Positions 24,681 to 38,660 are shown, counted from the first letter of the stretch. The stretch is DNA of 64,000 nucleotides from Sphagnum magellanicum (GCA_021904315.1 CM038920.1:11532001-11596000), one strand, 5' to 3'. The notes: generated by a model not told the origin, from the sequence alone. Numbers and translations: made by a program.

Positions 24681-26437
24681 GTCCTCCCTTTGAGTATGTC
24701 TGAGCGCTTGGGCTTCACCCATCATAAAGCACAGGCAAACCTTATCTATCTAAACATACCAGATCAGGGAGTTGTAAGAGGGGGAGGGTTCTTACACCTA
24801 CTCCATAAGTGTGAGAGTGAACCTATGCCAGCTTATACTTATAGGTGTAAGACCCCTTCTCTTTTCTATGATGGATACTTGATGGACATCAAGTGCCCTC
24901 TAATTATACTAAGAATATTTTTTATATGTGTTATGAGAGTGAGTTAACACCCAACATGTTGTATTTAGAAATGATAAAAGACTTGCTTATTTTGCGGCTT
25001 TATGAGTAGGTCGAATTTTATCCATAGATGGCCAATGGGAAGGGTAATCGAAAGTTTGTGTTATCTAGAGGTAGGATTAAAAACCACCAAAAATGGTTTC
25101 TGGTAGGTAGTGGTGGCCCATGTGCGCCCCCCCCCCCCCCCAGGCACACCTCTCTTTCCCCTTTAGATTTAGTAAATGAACTGCAGCGTGCAAAATTATA
25201 AAAGGTGACGTCTTCAAACATTTTTCAATATCTTCCTCATTCCTTAACAAAATTGAATGATTTTTGTGTCATTGGGCTGCGAATGTTGTTTGAGCATTCG
25301 TAATTAAGGAGCAACACAGGAAGAGGATGCACATAGTTTGCTTCAATTTTTTTGAAAAAAAATATTGTAGACCTTTCTTTAGTTCCAGCCTCATATCTTC
25401 CTCATTTTGAGTCAATTTTGAGTGATTTAGAACCTGATAGGTGTGCCAAGTAAGGCTTTATGAAACTTCTTTCAATTTCAAAAAGTAAGATGCAATGATT
25501 AAATACTTTTAGCTCGAAATCATAATCTGTTTTAATTCACCCATCTTCAAACATTGAATCCTTTTACGTCAAAAACATCTCATATCTTCCCCCATTCTTT
25601 TATTGGATCAACAAATTTTGCAACATTGGAAGAATTAGATGGAGGATTACAAATGTTCTTCAAACTTCAAAAGCAAAGCAACAATGTGTGAGGATTCGAC
25701 TTTTGAATTCTTAAGTGTTTGCTCACAAGCCTATCTAATAGGTAAGGCACAAGACAAAGATTATCACAAATCTAAACAATTGCAATTCACAATATCCCCA
25801 AAATCCACTTAAATTGCTTCTAGATATTATAATTATCCCATGCTTAGACTAAGTCCAAATTCAACATTTGAACCCTTGCACTGTTCACATAAGAGAATAA
25901 ATTTAAATGAGATTTATTTAAATCCTAAATTGAATGATTCAGATGTACAGTGGAAAATTTAAGTTGCAAATTTAGATGACAAATAAATCATGGGTGGTTA
26001 GGACAAAGAGAGAGGGGGAGTATTTTAATTTTTGAAAATCAAAGGGTCAAACTAACCTCTTTGTTTCACCCTAACTTGAAGCCAAATCTTCAAAAAATTG
26101 AAGATTTTTTGTTCCTGAAATAAGATATCTCAAAGCATTTACTCTCTCCTTAACCCAATGACACGCCACTTGTTAACTCATTTTTGGAGTTGTTTTATTC
26201 TTTTTTGTGTGAATGGGAAAGAGTTAGAGTAATGGAGATGGGTAGAGGGGAAGAATGTAGCCTCTTTGTGCACAATTTTAAAACACATTGGAACGAATAA
26301 TTTTCTTTTTCTAGGTCATCAGTTGGAGTAGGATTTCTGAAATTTTGATATTTTCCCCAAAAAAAAAAAAAAAAGTCACCTAAATATGCAAAAATCTACT
26401 TGGGGACCCTTGCTAATGGCCCTACTTCAGAAACTTG

Positions 26438-26465
26438 AAAAATAAATAAATAAATAAATAAATAA
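26438..26465. repeat. (AAAT)n microsatellite
   Basis: About seven units of AAAT in a row. Confidence 0.95.
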
Positions 26466-29400
26466 TCCTGATTTGAACTATGCAATGAGAATGGTGGACA
26501 ATCTTGGATATTACACAAAACCAAGAAAATCTCAAAAATGAAAAAAACTACCATCATTTTCCCTTTGTATCTTTTCATCACTCCTTTGGCATAACCTCGC
26601 ACATGATCTTATGACTCGCATAAGGTCCCATGGATCCGTCAACGACACGACCTTACATTTCATAAGCGTCCTGTCTTTCCCCCCCCCCAAAAAAAAAAAA
26701 AAAAACAGTGACCTTTCTTGGGGGAGCAAAGGGCCTAAATGTAGATCCTTCTCCTATACCTAAACTATGTGAAAGGATCCTTAAATGGGATCGATTTTGA
26801 TTCGGAACATGGAAAAGAGGGAATTGCATGGAAAGGCATGAATAAGATTATGGTGCAAAATCATAGCTCATATTAGTAGTGTCGAACAAATTTAAAACAA
26901 CATTTGGTTGGAATTACATTTATCTAACCTTGTTTGAAGAGTGAGCTTGAGGAAATTTTCATATAAACTTCCAAAATTAGGGTTCTAGCATTCAAAGACC
27001 CTTTAGAAATAACTTTTTGAATATTATCTATTATGATTTTTAAAAAATGAACAGTGGTGAGTTTATGGGCTTTTAGAAAGGTTTTTAAATTTTCCCTAAG
27101 GAAATAGCAAACCTGTTTGTCCAAGTTCATTTACTAATAGGACTTGAATATGGATTTGGATGATGGAATCTCTTGTGTTGGATGCAATTCAAAAAATTGT
27201 CGAAACAAAAATCATTGACATCTGTATGAAAAACATGTGCATTTGAGGAAAAAAAGAATGAAAAAAAAAAGAATTGCAACTCACAAGCAAGTCTTATGAA
27301 AATTAACTTTAATAAGTTTATAAATTCATGTTATAACACATATTTAAACACTTTGATCAAATATTCATTCATGCTTGCAATTTTGTAAGAAGTCTAGAAT
27401 TCTTATCGTGTATTAAAATTTTATTATATTGGGTTTTAACATTAAAACACAACAACAATTAATTGTGGCTCTAATTAATGGTAATGGAAACATAAAATCT
27501 CACAACAGCATGCATGGAATATCATAATTTATGAAATCATTGCATGCTAGGTTTGGACATAAAATTGGTCTTTCATAGCTTAATCGTCATTCACCTTATT
27601 GGATTACCAATGAGGTTATACATGCAAACTTCATGTTGCACGATTGTGCACAAATGAAACCTATAAGGTTCATGCTTGATGTTCCTATAGAATAATTAGA
27701 TAATTTTCAATGTGTTTTGCTGTTTGGAAGGTTGAAAAGCCAATACCATGAAAATTCTCTTTTTGCTTGCATTAGGTGGTTGGCCCAATGATTAAAATTT
27801 AAAACAATGAACCACCTACCTATAGTTGTCCCACAATTCATGCATGGTGTTTAGCACATTAAGAGTGTCCATGGAATTTGCTAACTATTTATGTTGTCCA
27901 TTGATAAAGTAAGTAAAATTGTTTTGGGGTGTTCAAAGTTAGGCATTATTAGTCCAAGTCCAACCTTGTTAATTTTATCAACTAATGATACATTAATTTT
28001 ATAGCCCATGAATAGTTCATAACTAAGAAAATAAGGTTCTAATAGTTTTTTTTAATGTATTCTCCAAGTGGGTCAAGAATTGGATGCCCATTGTGTTCTT
28101 TATTCAAATACCACAAGGTTATCAAACCAACAAATTAATTATGCATCCCATGGTCCACCATGATAATAAGTTACCCACAAATTTTCATGCCATTAATATG
28201 TGTATGTGAAAATGTTTCTTTTAATGGATAAAACTTACATCAACCTTTCAAAACATGAAAATTCAAAAATTAGCTTGATTTTAATTTAACCAAATCTAGT
28301 GTTAATGATGTGATTAGCAAACTTTCTTCATGCATTCTTGCATGGCTATTTAATAGGGACATATTAAAATTTTATTAGTTTTTTCTTTGTCTCATTAGTT
28401 ATATATTAAGGGTACCCACACCATATCAAAACAAAATATATACAAGTTTTTAAAATATTTGTTTGACATAAATCTAATTGTAAACTTGATAGTCTTTCAA
28501 TATATATATAAAACAATGCCTTCATTGGTGTGCCCCAAGCACAAACTTAATATGCATTTGAACATTGATCAATACATTGAACCTTTTCCTAATTTGGTAA
28601 ACCACAAGGTCTTGGTGTATTTTAGACCCTAATCCATATAGTCTATGTTAATTTGGATGATTCTAAAGCAGAAATCCAAAATCATCCAAATTGACCATTC
28701 AAAATGTGGGTTAAGAAACTGTGTCGGGGCCATAATTCCTTGATTTTAAAATAAAATTCCAGATCTGAATATTTGAAAAAAAATCAGAATCAAATAATCA
28801 TCAGTTTTGGGTATTTGAATAATTTCAGAATTAAAGAACCGCCGGTTCCGGTTATCTCAAAAACTTCACAGAATTGCTGGGTTTGATGGAAGAACTGGTG
28901 CTTTTCTAGTTGGGTTTTTCTTTTTCTTTTTTTTTTCTTTTTAATTTTAATTTAATTTTATTTATTTCTATTATTAAATTAATTGAGAATTGTGGTTACA
29001 CATTTAGAACAGGGCATTAAATTTTTTGATATCTGCAGTTACACACCAAAAGTTAAAAACTGAGTATTTGATTTTTCTTGAGAAATGTGACCTAATTCTG
29101 TTCTCTACCACATCATGCACAATGTCATGTTAGGTGCTTTGTGACCTTCATTTTCCTTCAAGTTGCTTCATGTTAATTTGTCCTAGCTTTGCCATATCAA
29201 TTCTCATTGTAATTTGGTGTCCCATTGTTAAATGGTGAGAAACATTATGAGAATATCTTCATCATTGAAAAATATCGTAATACTCAAATTAATTTGGCAC
29301 CTCAACACCAAATAATGCTTCATTTTTCTTTTTTTAAAAGGGTGCACTAATATTAGTTATCAATGCATTATTTTTCAACCCATTAAAAAAACATGTATTT

Positions 29401-31601
29401 GCAAATATTGAAAACTTATTGCATTGTAATTATAATATATTACATATTGCAAATCACAAATTTTCAATGTTTTCAGCTCACATTATAAAATTATTTATAT
29501 TTTCGACATGATTGAGAAAAAATATCATTTTTCACCCATTTTGATGCACCTTAATTATTATTTGTTCATTTCTTAGTTCTTGTTTGCATTTTTTTATAAC
29601 AATATTGGCTAGTTCTAACTTTTGACCATAACCTTTGGTTTTGGTAAGGGGATATTCTTTGATAATGAGAACCTTCAATTCTTTAGTTTTTTTTTCCCCC
29701 AAAAAAATGAAACTATCAATTTCCAATGTTTTCAAAAATTGATGCCTATTCTCAAGTTCATGGTTTTCTTCTTGTTTGTGTGTTTTGAAGCCACATGGGA
29801 AAAGATTGCAATAGATTATGTGAATGATTGATTCAAGAGCTAAACCCAACCTCACTCTACACCCATAATTCCCTGTCCCCATAAGGTAGACCTCTACATG
29901 CAAAATGACTTGATCCAAGTCCTTCAAATAGTAATAAATTTAGCGTGAGAATTGACTCGTTGTTGCAATGCATTGCTCACATCCCCTAACAAACACAAAT
30001 TGATTGATGAGAGTTTTGAGCATCAATAAAAGTAGAATTTCAAAGACATCTTTTAACAACATACATGACCAAATAGCAATGTAAAAATGGTCAAATGTTC
30101 GAGAAAGGAAATGTTCTACTCCAGCATGAATTTCCAACTTAGTTATGTTTAAATTCTTTTTAGTCTTTTTTTATTCCCTTTAAGAAAGGCACACTTTGGA
30201 AAGTAACAAAGGACACTATTAACATTGAGAATGAGGAGCTTTTAAGTTGTGTCAATCGAAGTCAAAAAGTCCAAATCCACCTCTTTGGATTAGAAAAAGA
30301 AACACCATGCATCTACCAAAAAGAAGAAAGGTTAGAACAAAGATAAATTCAAGAATGAGTAGAAGCCTCCATCCTTGTTGTAGGAAATGTTGATCCAACA
30401 CAAAATTTACAAGAACTAATTTGATATATAACATATTGAAACATAATTTTGACTAGGAAATCAATAATAACATTGACTGAAAACACACATAACATGACTT
30501 GGTGGCCACGAAGTAGATGAAGGAGAACACCAGGGTCAAAATGAGATCAAAAGTGCCACAAAGGGCATCGGATGTCAAATTTTATCAAAAAAAACTAAAG
30601 ACCTTTTTTGTTTTTGCCATTTGAAACCATGGTAATCATGGCACATTATTCCTTTTTAACACACATGAATGTCAAAAAATTCAAAATAAAAATCCATTTG
30701 ATCTAATTTAAGTTTTGGTTTAATTAAGGACTTCTGAAAGTGAAAAAAAATTGTCATTAAAAAAAGACATTTTTACAAAAGACTTTCCAAGGACTCATAT
30801 AATAGCAATAAGTTGATGGTAAAAATATGAAATGATAATAACCTATTAAAGGCACTAAAATAACATTCACAATTTCCAAAATGTGGAATCTTAAAATTTT
30901 GAAAATTCAAAGTATGTACATTTGAAAATTTAGAATTTCAAAAGTGTTTAACCACATATAAATGGGGTATAATGTACATGATGTATTAACCAAAGTTGTA
31001 GTTTATATTACATTAAATTTAGCTTTAAAAAATTAAAATTTTTTGGTATGATTTCAAATTATCATCATTTTTCAAGATGAAACATAAAATCTGCAAGGAA
31101 TTTGTACATTTTTACAAATTCGTATTTACTCAAAAATGATTAAGAATTTTTTTTTTACTCATTGGGGCAATTTTAATCATTTTTCACAACAAGTTGCAAA
31201 AAGAATCATTCAAAAAATCATTTGTATGAAAACATTATTTTGGGGAAAAAGGACATGCAGGACTAATGTAAAGTAACGCTTGTGGCTCCTTTGATTTCGT
31301 TTTAACCCACCAGGTAGCCACTAGATGGTCGCATGAATGTGAAGTTCAACCCAAGGGCCACCAGGCCAAAACCAAATGTTTTAAAGACAAAAAGTACAAG
31401 CAACACTCAAGCAATAAAATTAAATATTTTAATAAATTTGTTCAAAAGGAAATTTTTGAGATATTTAAACAAGCAAAATTTGAGGATGAGAAATTAATAA
31501 AGTAATTTTTGTTTCAATTTCAATTTTGCATTGTTACAAAATGTGGGTTGGCAAGTATGATTGCATTTCACAAATAACATTTTTAAAAGTCCTAGATTAT
31601 T

Positions 31602-32290
31602 TCAATTAATACATATAATCTTACTAAAGGGATTATGTTCAACAAAGGTGGGAACATCATATTCGAAGGAATGAAGATTTTCCAAGTAAAGGAAAACAAA
31701 CCCCAACAAATATCGATCTTCCCCATGAAAGTCGTTAAAGGACTCCAAAAAAATGGCATTATACATGCCATTAAACATGTTTTTGTATGGTGTATCGTCT
31801 ACAAGCAACATGTTGCCAACGTGAATGTAAAAAAGAAAACATCAAGGTTCTTATGGAAAATTGGCTTGTTAGGTTTATTAGGTAAGAAATGCAAATTTTG
31901 CATGTAAAGCTCCTGATCAAGCACTCTGGAATCATTATAAATATTCGTGTTTTGTGCCAAATTTGATCCAAATAATTATAAATATTGTGACATTAGGTTG
32001 TAGACCAAATATAGACGTGGAATTGCATAAGACATTTCTCTAAAAATTCTTTCAATCTAGGCTAGAGAATGATAGTGTTGAATGCAACTTTTCCATATCC
32101 GCCTTTATTGAACCGTGTGGTGATCAGAATTCTGTTCGAATTGAAAATCATATGAAATGGACTCACCTTCGGTGAAGGTGAACAAGGCACTAGGGAATCG
32201 ATTCCCAAAGTCAATGGAATCTCATCCAAGCCTAGTTCAACAATGACATGTGAATTTGGTGACTCCACTTCTTCTGCCTCCTCAGGAAAT
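31602..32290 (-). pseudogene. FCP1-like HAD phosphatase domain, decayed copy A
   Basis: The minus strand encodes pieces of a plant FCP1/NLI-interacting-factor-like (HAD superfamily) domain. In order: an N-terminal frame (about 32268-32062) with MIFNSNRIL where the DxD nucleophile motif should be; LKEFLEKCLMQFHVYIWS near 32040-31990; NKPNKPIFHKNL near 31885; and, after a frameshift, LLVDDTPYKNMFN ... GEDRYLL ... PTFVEHNPF (31811-31602). The VDDT motif (late HAD acidic pair) survives, but the nucleophile aspartate is not visible, and two stops plus a frameshift break the frame. The family dephosphorylates phosphoserine in nuclear proteins; this copy is presumably inactive. Copy B lies directly upstream in the same direction. 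Confidence 0.75.
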
Positions 32291-32519
32291 GAACATCGAT
32301 AACTTTTTAAAAAACAAAAAGAAATGGAAATGCCCTAAAAATCAAGGACCATATAAATCAATGAAATTAGAAAATCCAAGAAAGAATTAGAACGAAGAAG
32401 CAAAAGAAAAATTTGGACTACTTATTAGGGATGTTGAACGATTTTTATAGAAAGTGGTGTGACAAGCCATGTTGCATTTTTCAAACAATGTCCAAAATAT
32501 GACATCGTTTTCTATAAGA

Positions 32520-33600
32520 CTTCTAATGGTGCCAAAGGATAGAGTTCCACAAAGGTGGGAACACTAAGCCAAGAGTAATGAAAAAACTCTAAGTACAGGA
32601 GACAAGTCTTGATGAGATAATTATCCTCTTTTGGCAAGTCTTCATAGGACTCAACAAAGATGGCATCAAAGGCGGATTCAAGCAAGTTTTCTAAGGCGTA
32701 TCGTCTACCAACAATGTATTTCCAAGGGTGAATACTAGGATACTTACGGAAATTTTTTTTAAAATGTTCTTATGATAAATAGTTTTATCATTAGTGGGAC
32801 GATTGATGCATTTATAGTTCCATTTGAAAGGAAACTACAAAAAATGCATGTTAATCTTGCACAGATCTCACCCAATAATCCTTTGCAGGTCAATATCAAT
32901 ACCTATCTCTTTTGTTATTTTTCTCAAGTAGGTATCCATCTTGTTAAACATAACAAATGTCCATATGTAGACAATAAATTGCTTTAAAACACCTTAGGAG
33001 GAATTCCTTTAGACCTGGCCTCAAATGAATGTTTTTGCTTAATAAGGTGTGATTCTGAGCTAAGTTAAACAACGGAGGCAGTAGGTGATTAATTTTGAAA
33101 TAATCCTTCCCAACAAGGACACCTTTTAATCGAAAATCACACGCAAAGGATTCACCTCCATGTCCTTTCTATCTATGGGAGGAGATTTGAAACCTTTGAG
33201 AGTAAGTTCTAGCCCCTTATCTTCCTCGACAGTTTCATGGAAAACTCCAAGAAGTTTTTCATCTTCGACCCCATCGAATCCCACAAGGGGTGATTATGGT
33301 CACAATGGGACAAATGGCTTGAGGGATGGGAGACGTAGGTGTGGATTGAGGTGGGGACATAGAACCTTGACGCAATGAAGGTTGGAAAAGAGATGACATT
33401 GGTTTCTTTTGTCTCTCCTACCTTTTGGCATGCTATCTCCAATGTAATTCAGTCCCATTCAAATGTCCAAGTATTTGAATGGTTGTCCTTCAATTTCCAC
33501 TAGGGCCAAAATAAGACCCAGGCTTGTCCTAATTGGCTATGTCTTCAAATGTGTACTCACCCAAATCATTAGACACAACCTCCATCAAAGGGACCTTCAC
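32520..33600 (-). pseudogene. FCP1-like HAD phosphatase domain, decayed copy B
   Basis: A second, 5' copy of the same family on the minus strand. An N-terminal piece near 33600-33530 (EVVSNDLGEYTFEDIAN) is followed by a proline- and serine-rich stretch. RVIFD then KGVLVGKDYF appears near 33140-33090 across a frame slip, at the HAD motif I position. LRPGLKEFL follows near 33010, FIVYIWTF near 32970, then GNTLLVDDTP near 32720, and EDLPKEDNYL and VPTFVEL near 32650-32550. At least five stops or frame slips are present. Its similarity to copy A in order and wording shows a head-to-tail duplication of a gene or retrocopy; the two have diverged strongly. Confidence 0.72.
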
Positions 33601-33830
33601 TTGTAAATAGAAAGTAAAAGGGTGAAAATGGTACCTAAACAAGAAAAATTCCCAACAAAGTAATTGAAAAGTAAAAACAATTTCAAAAAAAATGGAAGAG
33701 GGAATAAGACACCAAATAATGGACATCAAAAAGTTCAAAAAATAAATCTCGATGGGTACAACAAAGGACTTGATCTTTGCATCTTGGACCACTATATTTT
33801 TCAAATCCTTCAACCACATGATTGTTTGGC

Positions 33831-34270
33831 AACCACCAAATAAGGACTTATTTGGTGGCCACCTGATCAAAATATAAAGTAGCCACCAAATATAGACCTA
33901 TTTGGCAGCCACTAGATCGAAATATAAGGAGGCCACTAGACATAGACCTATCTAGCGGCCATCAAATCGAAATATAAAGAGGCCACCAAATATAAACCTA
34001 TATGGCGGCCATCAAATCGAAATATAAAGAGGCCACCAAACATAGACCTATATGGCGGCCATTAAATCAAAATACATGGAGGTCACCAAATCGACCTATT
34101 TGATGATGGCCACCATATGGACCTATTTAGGGGCTACCAGATCGACCTATCTAGTGGCCACCAAATACACAACTTTAATTAATACTAGATCAATATATGT
34201 GGTGGTTACCAAGTGAACATATTTAGTGGCCACCAAATGCAAAATATCTAGTGACCAAAATACAAAAAAA
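33831..34270. repeat. 50-bp satellite-like tandem repeat
   Basis: Five full units start at 33831, 33881, 33931, 33981 and 34031, exactly 50 bp apart. Each carries 'gccaccaaa', 'agaccta', 'ggcggcca' and 'aaatataaaga' words. From 34081 the array continues as shorter, diverged units built on 'ggccaccaaat' until about 34270. Isolated echoes of 'ggtagccact' appear near 31310. The array abuts the 5' side of FCP1-like copy B. Confidence 0.92.
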
Positions 34271-34279
34271 GGATAGAAA

Positions 34280-37200
34280 ATTATATGGTAGCCACTAAAT
34301 GAAATCAATGTTATAAAGTAAAATTGACACAAGAATCCTATCTAGTTGTATTCATAGTTTAAAAGAATTATACAATGTTTGACAAAGAAAATCATTAATC
34401 GTAATTTAATCTAACTTTAGGTTGGTTCAAGTCTTCGAAAGGAACTTATTTGTCCATCTCTTCACCAATATCATCATCATCAACATCTTCAACATCATCC
34501 TCCCTCCTAGCAGGGGGTGTTTGCAACAACTCTGCAAAGTAAATATTAGGGCATGTTGATACATCATTGGAATGTTACTCTTTGTGTACCATTCTCCTTT
34601 TTCTAGCTGTTCAAAATTGAGAACTCCTTGGGATCAACAAATTACCATTACTCCTTTTCATGTTCACCTCTTTAATAATAGCCCCACGAGCAGCTTTCTT
34701 TCCCTTTTTCTTCCTTCTTGCAGGAATAGAGGTATCTTCTTGTAGTTCTTCTTATGCATCCGGCCCTTGTTGTTCGAGTTCTCCAAGTGGGGCGGAACAC
34801 AAATCACAAGGAGCATTGGATTTGTATTATACAAAATTGATAGATTTGTCATTGCAATCTCCTAAGCCTTGTTGAATAAATCCATTGGAACGACCTCAAG
34901 AACCCTAACTTTCTTTTCATGCCCATTGCATCGATACTAGTTCAGATTCTTAAATGGACCATAAACCTTGAAATAGGGATATAGATAGATTAAATTAAGA
35001 ATACGTGAGAACTTACCATGCATAGATTTATTAACACTCCACCATTGACGATACTAAGACACATCGTTCCACCATGCAATAGTGGTTGCAAAATGAGTCA
35101 AATTGCGTCCGAGGGGTGCAAGTATGATTGGGTGGACCCACTAAGAACATTCTAGGGTGATTTTAAAAGAATGGTTAGGAAATTGTTTTAAAATAAAATC
35201 ATTATCAGGTATTTATAATTTCCTTTTTTTCTATTAGTTCTTGAAGACGAATCCGGATGTAATGGGCATGTGATTAGTTTTAGGTTTATAGGAGCTATGC
35301 AAAAAATGTTTGACATCATCGCCATATGCAGAGTCCTATGGTTGAGGTCTCTCTGTTTGCATAGTGGTGAAAACATTGAAGTTATTAGGAACAAGGAGGT
35401 GGTGAAGAGAGTTTCTAAGTTGTTATGTGCATTTGAAGCTTGGAACTTGTGGTTGACTATAAGCAAGAATATTAAAGGCTTGTTCCCCTCTCATTCAAAG
35501 GCAGCTTTTTTGGAAGTAGCAGTTACACGAACTTTTATACTACTAATGATGTACCAAAACTTTTATTACAAAAGAATAAGAACAATGTGATCAATGTGGC
35601 AAGGCTAAAGTAAATTTTTTACATGTATATCTCTTTGTTAGAATCTATTTCTTTGGAAGGTTGTTGGTTTGTTCTAATTCCAGATGTTAATATACTTTCA
35701 AGATAAGTTGGATGGTCAATTTGTCGAGGTCACTAGGTTAAGTTCATCTTTTGAACAATCAGTTCAATTTTCCATTGAAGAAGATATGGGCATTGAAAGT
35801 AGGTGGGGTAAGTGTTTATTCATAGGCCTAATTCACACATTAAAATTTAGTACATTTGTTTTCTTTGTGGGTTTTCTTTGCTTTTTCTTTGCCTTTCAAT
35901 TTTAAAGAAGTAATGTAAAGCTTAATTTGATGCACCCATAGCTCTTTAGATCACATGAAATGAATAAGAAATGAAGAAAATATGACATTCTAAAATAATG
36001 GGTCATTTTTTGAAGAAACACATTATTTGATTTTGACATGTTTTATGTTTCTTCTATGTTGTTCCTTTGCTTATGGAGCTTAAAGAAATAACATAGAGCT
36101 TACATTGGCATTCCTATAGCTTTTTACATCACTCAAATTGGACAAGAAATGAAAAAGATCTAAAAATGTTTAGTTGTAGGCCTATGTGTGTTATTAGGCA
36201 TGTCTTCCCAAGGTGGCAACTAAAATGTTCATCCCATATTGTTTGGCTTCCATTTAAATATTCCAAACTATATATTAAACAAGTGCATTAAAATGATGGA
36301 GAATCAAAGTAAACATGAAATTGTGATAGCCATTTGGGATGAGCCAATAAAAAAGGTTCAACCTTAAAGGTTAAGTTAAATGAAATAGGATTTTATTTGT
36401 GATTTAGGTCTAGGCCTAACCTAATGCCTAAGTCTAACCCTAGCTTAAACTAAGTGGTTGTTTATGTCTAGGCCTAACTTAGGTGTTTAGGTTTAGATTT
36501 AACGTTAGTCTAGACTAATGGGCCTAGGGTTAGACCTAGCCCTTGCCTAGGTAATTAAATCGTTACCTATGATTAGGTGCCACATACATAGATAAACCTA
36601 CGTTATATCACATGTCATTTAACTATTGGTTCATCCCAAACCCAATTAGATCATCACATGTGTCATCCCACCATTGGCCAAATGCATTGACCTTCATTGT
36701 TGCAACATAGTTTACCTTTTGATTTAATTCTTATTATGGATGATCAACAGTGGAACGTTTTGGGTGTGCCACACGTCACCACATCTTGGTTAAACATTCA
36801 ATTGACATAATTGCAATGTAGTCAAAATTACAACTGAATATTTTGTAGATGTCATATGTAGTCAATGGATGAAGTTCATCCATCAATTGAAGGAAGTTGA
36901 TAACATCTTGTGATTAGATTGGTAAGATAATTTGCAATTAAAATGGTTAACAATGGCTATTGATGTGGTGTTGACACATGGTAAATTCTTTCAACTGGAA
37001 TGTCATTGTCAACTTGTACTTGTTAATTTTTTTAGTTTACAGTTTCAAAAAACATTTTTCAGTTGCAAAACACACTTTGCAACTATTTTTGTTACTTCCA
37101 ATTATGTTTTAGTCAAGATGTAGTTGAAAACATAATTGCAAAATGGGGGGAGTAATTGTGTCAATAAAAACCTCATATTTCTCAATTCATGAAAAGGCAT

Positions 37201-38290
37201 TTTGAAGGATGCATTCCACACCCCATTTTGATATGCACAAAACTTGTAATGAAATGTTTAAAATCAAACTTGACCAAAAGGTGATTTTTTCACAACCTAA
37301 TGTTCTTTTGTAGCTTCTTTGATCCCATTCTATTGCAACCTTTATTCATGCACAAATAGATGGCTTTTATTCATTTCATTGCAAAATAAACTAGACATCA
37401 CTTAGAATGCGATCATTCATTGTTGTGTGGTTGTGACATCAAAGGCCCCCTTCATGATTGCATTTCAATGATGAGCTGATGCACTTTTTTAAAGTGGGCA
37501 ATTAATAACCATTTTGCGACATAAATTACATTACATCCACCAACTTTGTAGGACCATTTGGAACCTTCAATTAACCCATTCAAAACCTTTCTTCGCAATT
37601 TGAAGAAGGGGAAGGGCCTCTAAGAATAATACAACAAGGTTTGTTCCAAAGGGATTTCTTCATCATGGGCTTCATTTGAAACATTAGCCCCTCTTTCCCC
37701 TTTAATGGATTCAAAATTTAAATGAACTATAAATGAAAAAAACAAAAAATCTTCAATTTCTAAACTAACATGCATATTTTACATTCACAAGTTTAACCCA
37801 TTTCTAGGTATTGCAAAAAAAAAAGAAAAACCCCACCCTCTTTTTGACACATATGTGACAAAAGGAAGGTGGCATTAAGATGGCATTGAAACATAAGAAA
37901 TACAATCTAACAAAATGTACTTTGTATTCCATACATGGGTCAAAACCTAATATGGGCTGTGAATTTGATGTATAAGAACAAATCCTAATTAAAATGAAAT
38001 ACCAATTTTTATTTACATGCCCCAATTATCATATGAAGCAAGATTGGAAACATCCTAATTTTATGCATCTACTTCATGGGCCACCCCTTTTCCTAAGGCT
38101 TTATGTTCTTGAATTGTTGTTGCATCAGTTTTGGATTTGGTGTTGCTACCCCACTTGGGCATCTTTTTTTGTTGAGGCAATTTCTTAATCCTTAACCATG
38201 AGGATAGAAGGTTTGGGTTGACCTCATCATGTTCTTTTGCATGTTTGCATGGTATTATAGTACCTTTGAACAAAAGAATAAGAAGATGAT
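34280..38290. other. intergenic, possible decayed coding fragment, no gene named
   Basis: On the minus strand about 34870-34445 reads as a broken polar protein: a lysine/arginine patch (ARRKKGKKAARGA) and an acidic tail (DDVEDVDDDDIGEEMD) ending in a stop. I do not recognise it. A 106-codon frame on the plus strand (35270-35590) is also unrecognised. Around 36400-36560 the word 'cctaa'/'ttagg' recurs many times without the regular spacing of a telomere array. The rest shows nothing. Confidence 0.35.
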
Positions 38291-38296
38291 CAATGT

Positions 38297-38660
38297 TGGA
38301 ACAAAAAAATATAATCAAAATGGTGTTCTAATAACACACATTCTAGGGTGCATGGTTTTTTAATTAAAAAATTCACAATTCTATGTGTGAATAATAGTCT
38401 AGAATCCAATTAAAATGTGCATGGTTTTTTTGTTTCCCTTGTGCATTTGAAACACACATTTTGATCGGATTCCAAATTGTCATTCACAAATAAGAAAAAG
38501 GCAATTGGAATCCAACCAGAATGTGCATGGTTTTCTAATTTCCCTTGTGCATTTAAAACACACATTCTAGTTGGATTCCACATTGTCACTCACAAATAGG
38601 AAAAAAACAACTGAAATCCAATTAAAATGTGAATGGTTTTCTAGTTTCCAAATCATAACA
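38297..38660. repeat. 106-bp tandem repeat, each unit an inverted repeat
   Basis: 'aatccaa' unit starts lie at 38403, 38509 and 38615, exactly 106 bp apart, with partial units on both sides. Within each full unit the start ('ggaatccaaccagaatgtg') is the near-perfect reverse complement of a segment about 60 bp later, so each unit can fold into a hairpin. The array therefore looks like tandem copies of a small MITE-like palindrome. Confidence 0.88.

Larger units (their letters stand above)
21991..31600. other. repeat-rich intergenic DNA without a recognised gene
   Basis: Contains a 22.7-23.26 kb block dense in 'taggtag'/'aagtag' words, a pair of dispersed repeats (23.87-24.68 kb), poly-G and poly-C runs, an AAAT microsatellite, and a 'ggttct'-type repeat near 28.72-28.90 kb. 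The longest open frame is 131 codons on the minus strand (29532-29927); it is charged, matches nothing I know, and may be a remnant. I see no splice-consistent gene. Confidence 0.5.

Noticed and set aside
29532..29927. 131-codon minus-strand frame as a gene
   Set aside because: No recognised domain, no splice partners and repeat-rich context; mentioned only as a possible remnant.
33831..34080. CRISPR-like array because of the regular 50-bp spacing
   Set aside because: The units are contiguous repeats without unique spacers, in a plant nuclear genome.
36400..36560. Interstitial telomere repeat
   Set aside because: 'cctaa' and 'ttagg' words are frequent but lack the regular 7-bp TTTAGGG spacing.
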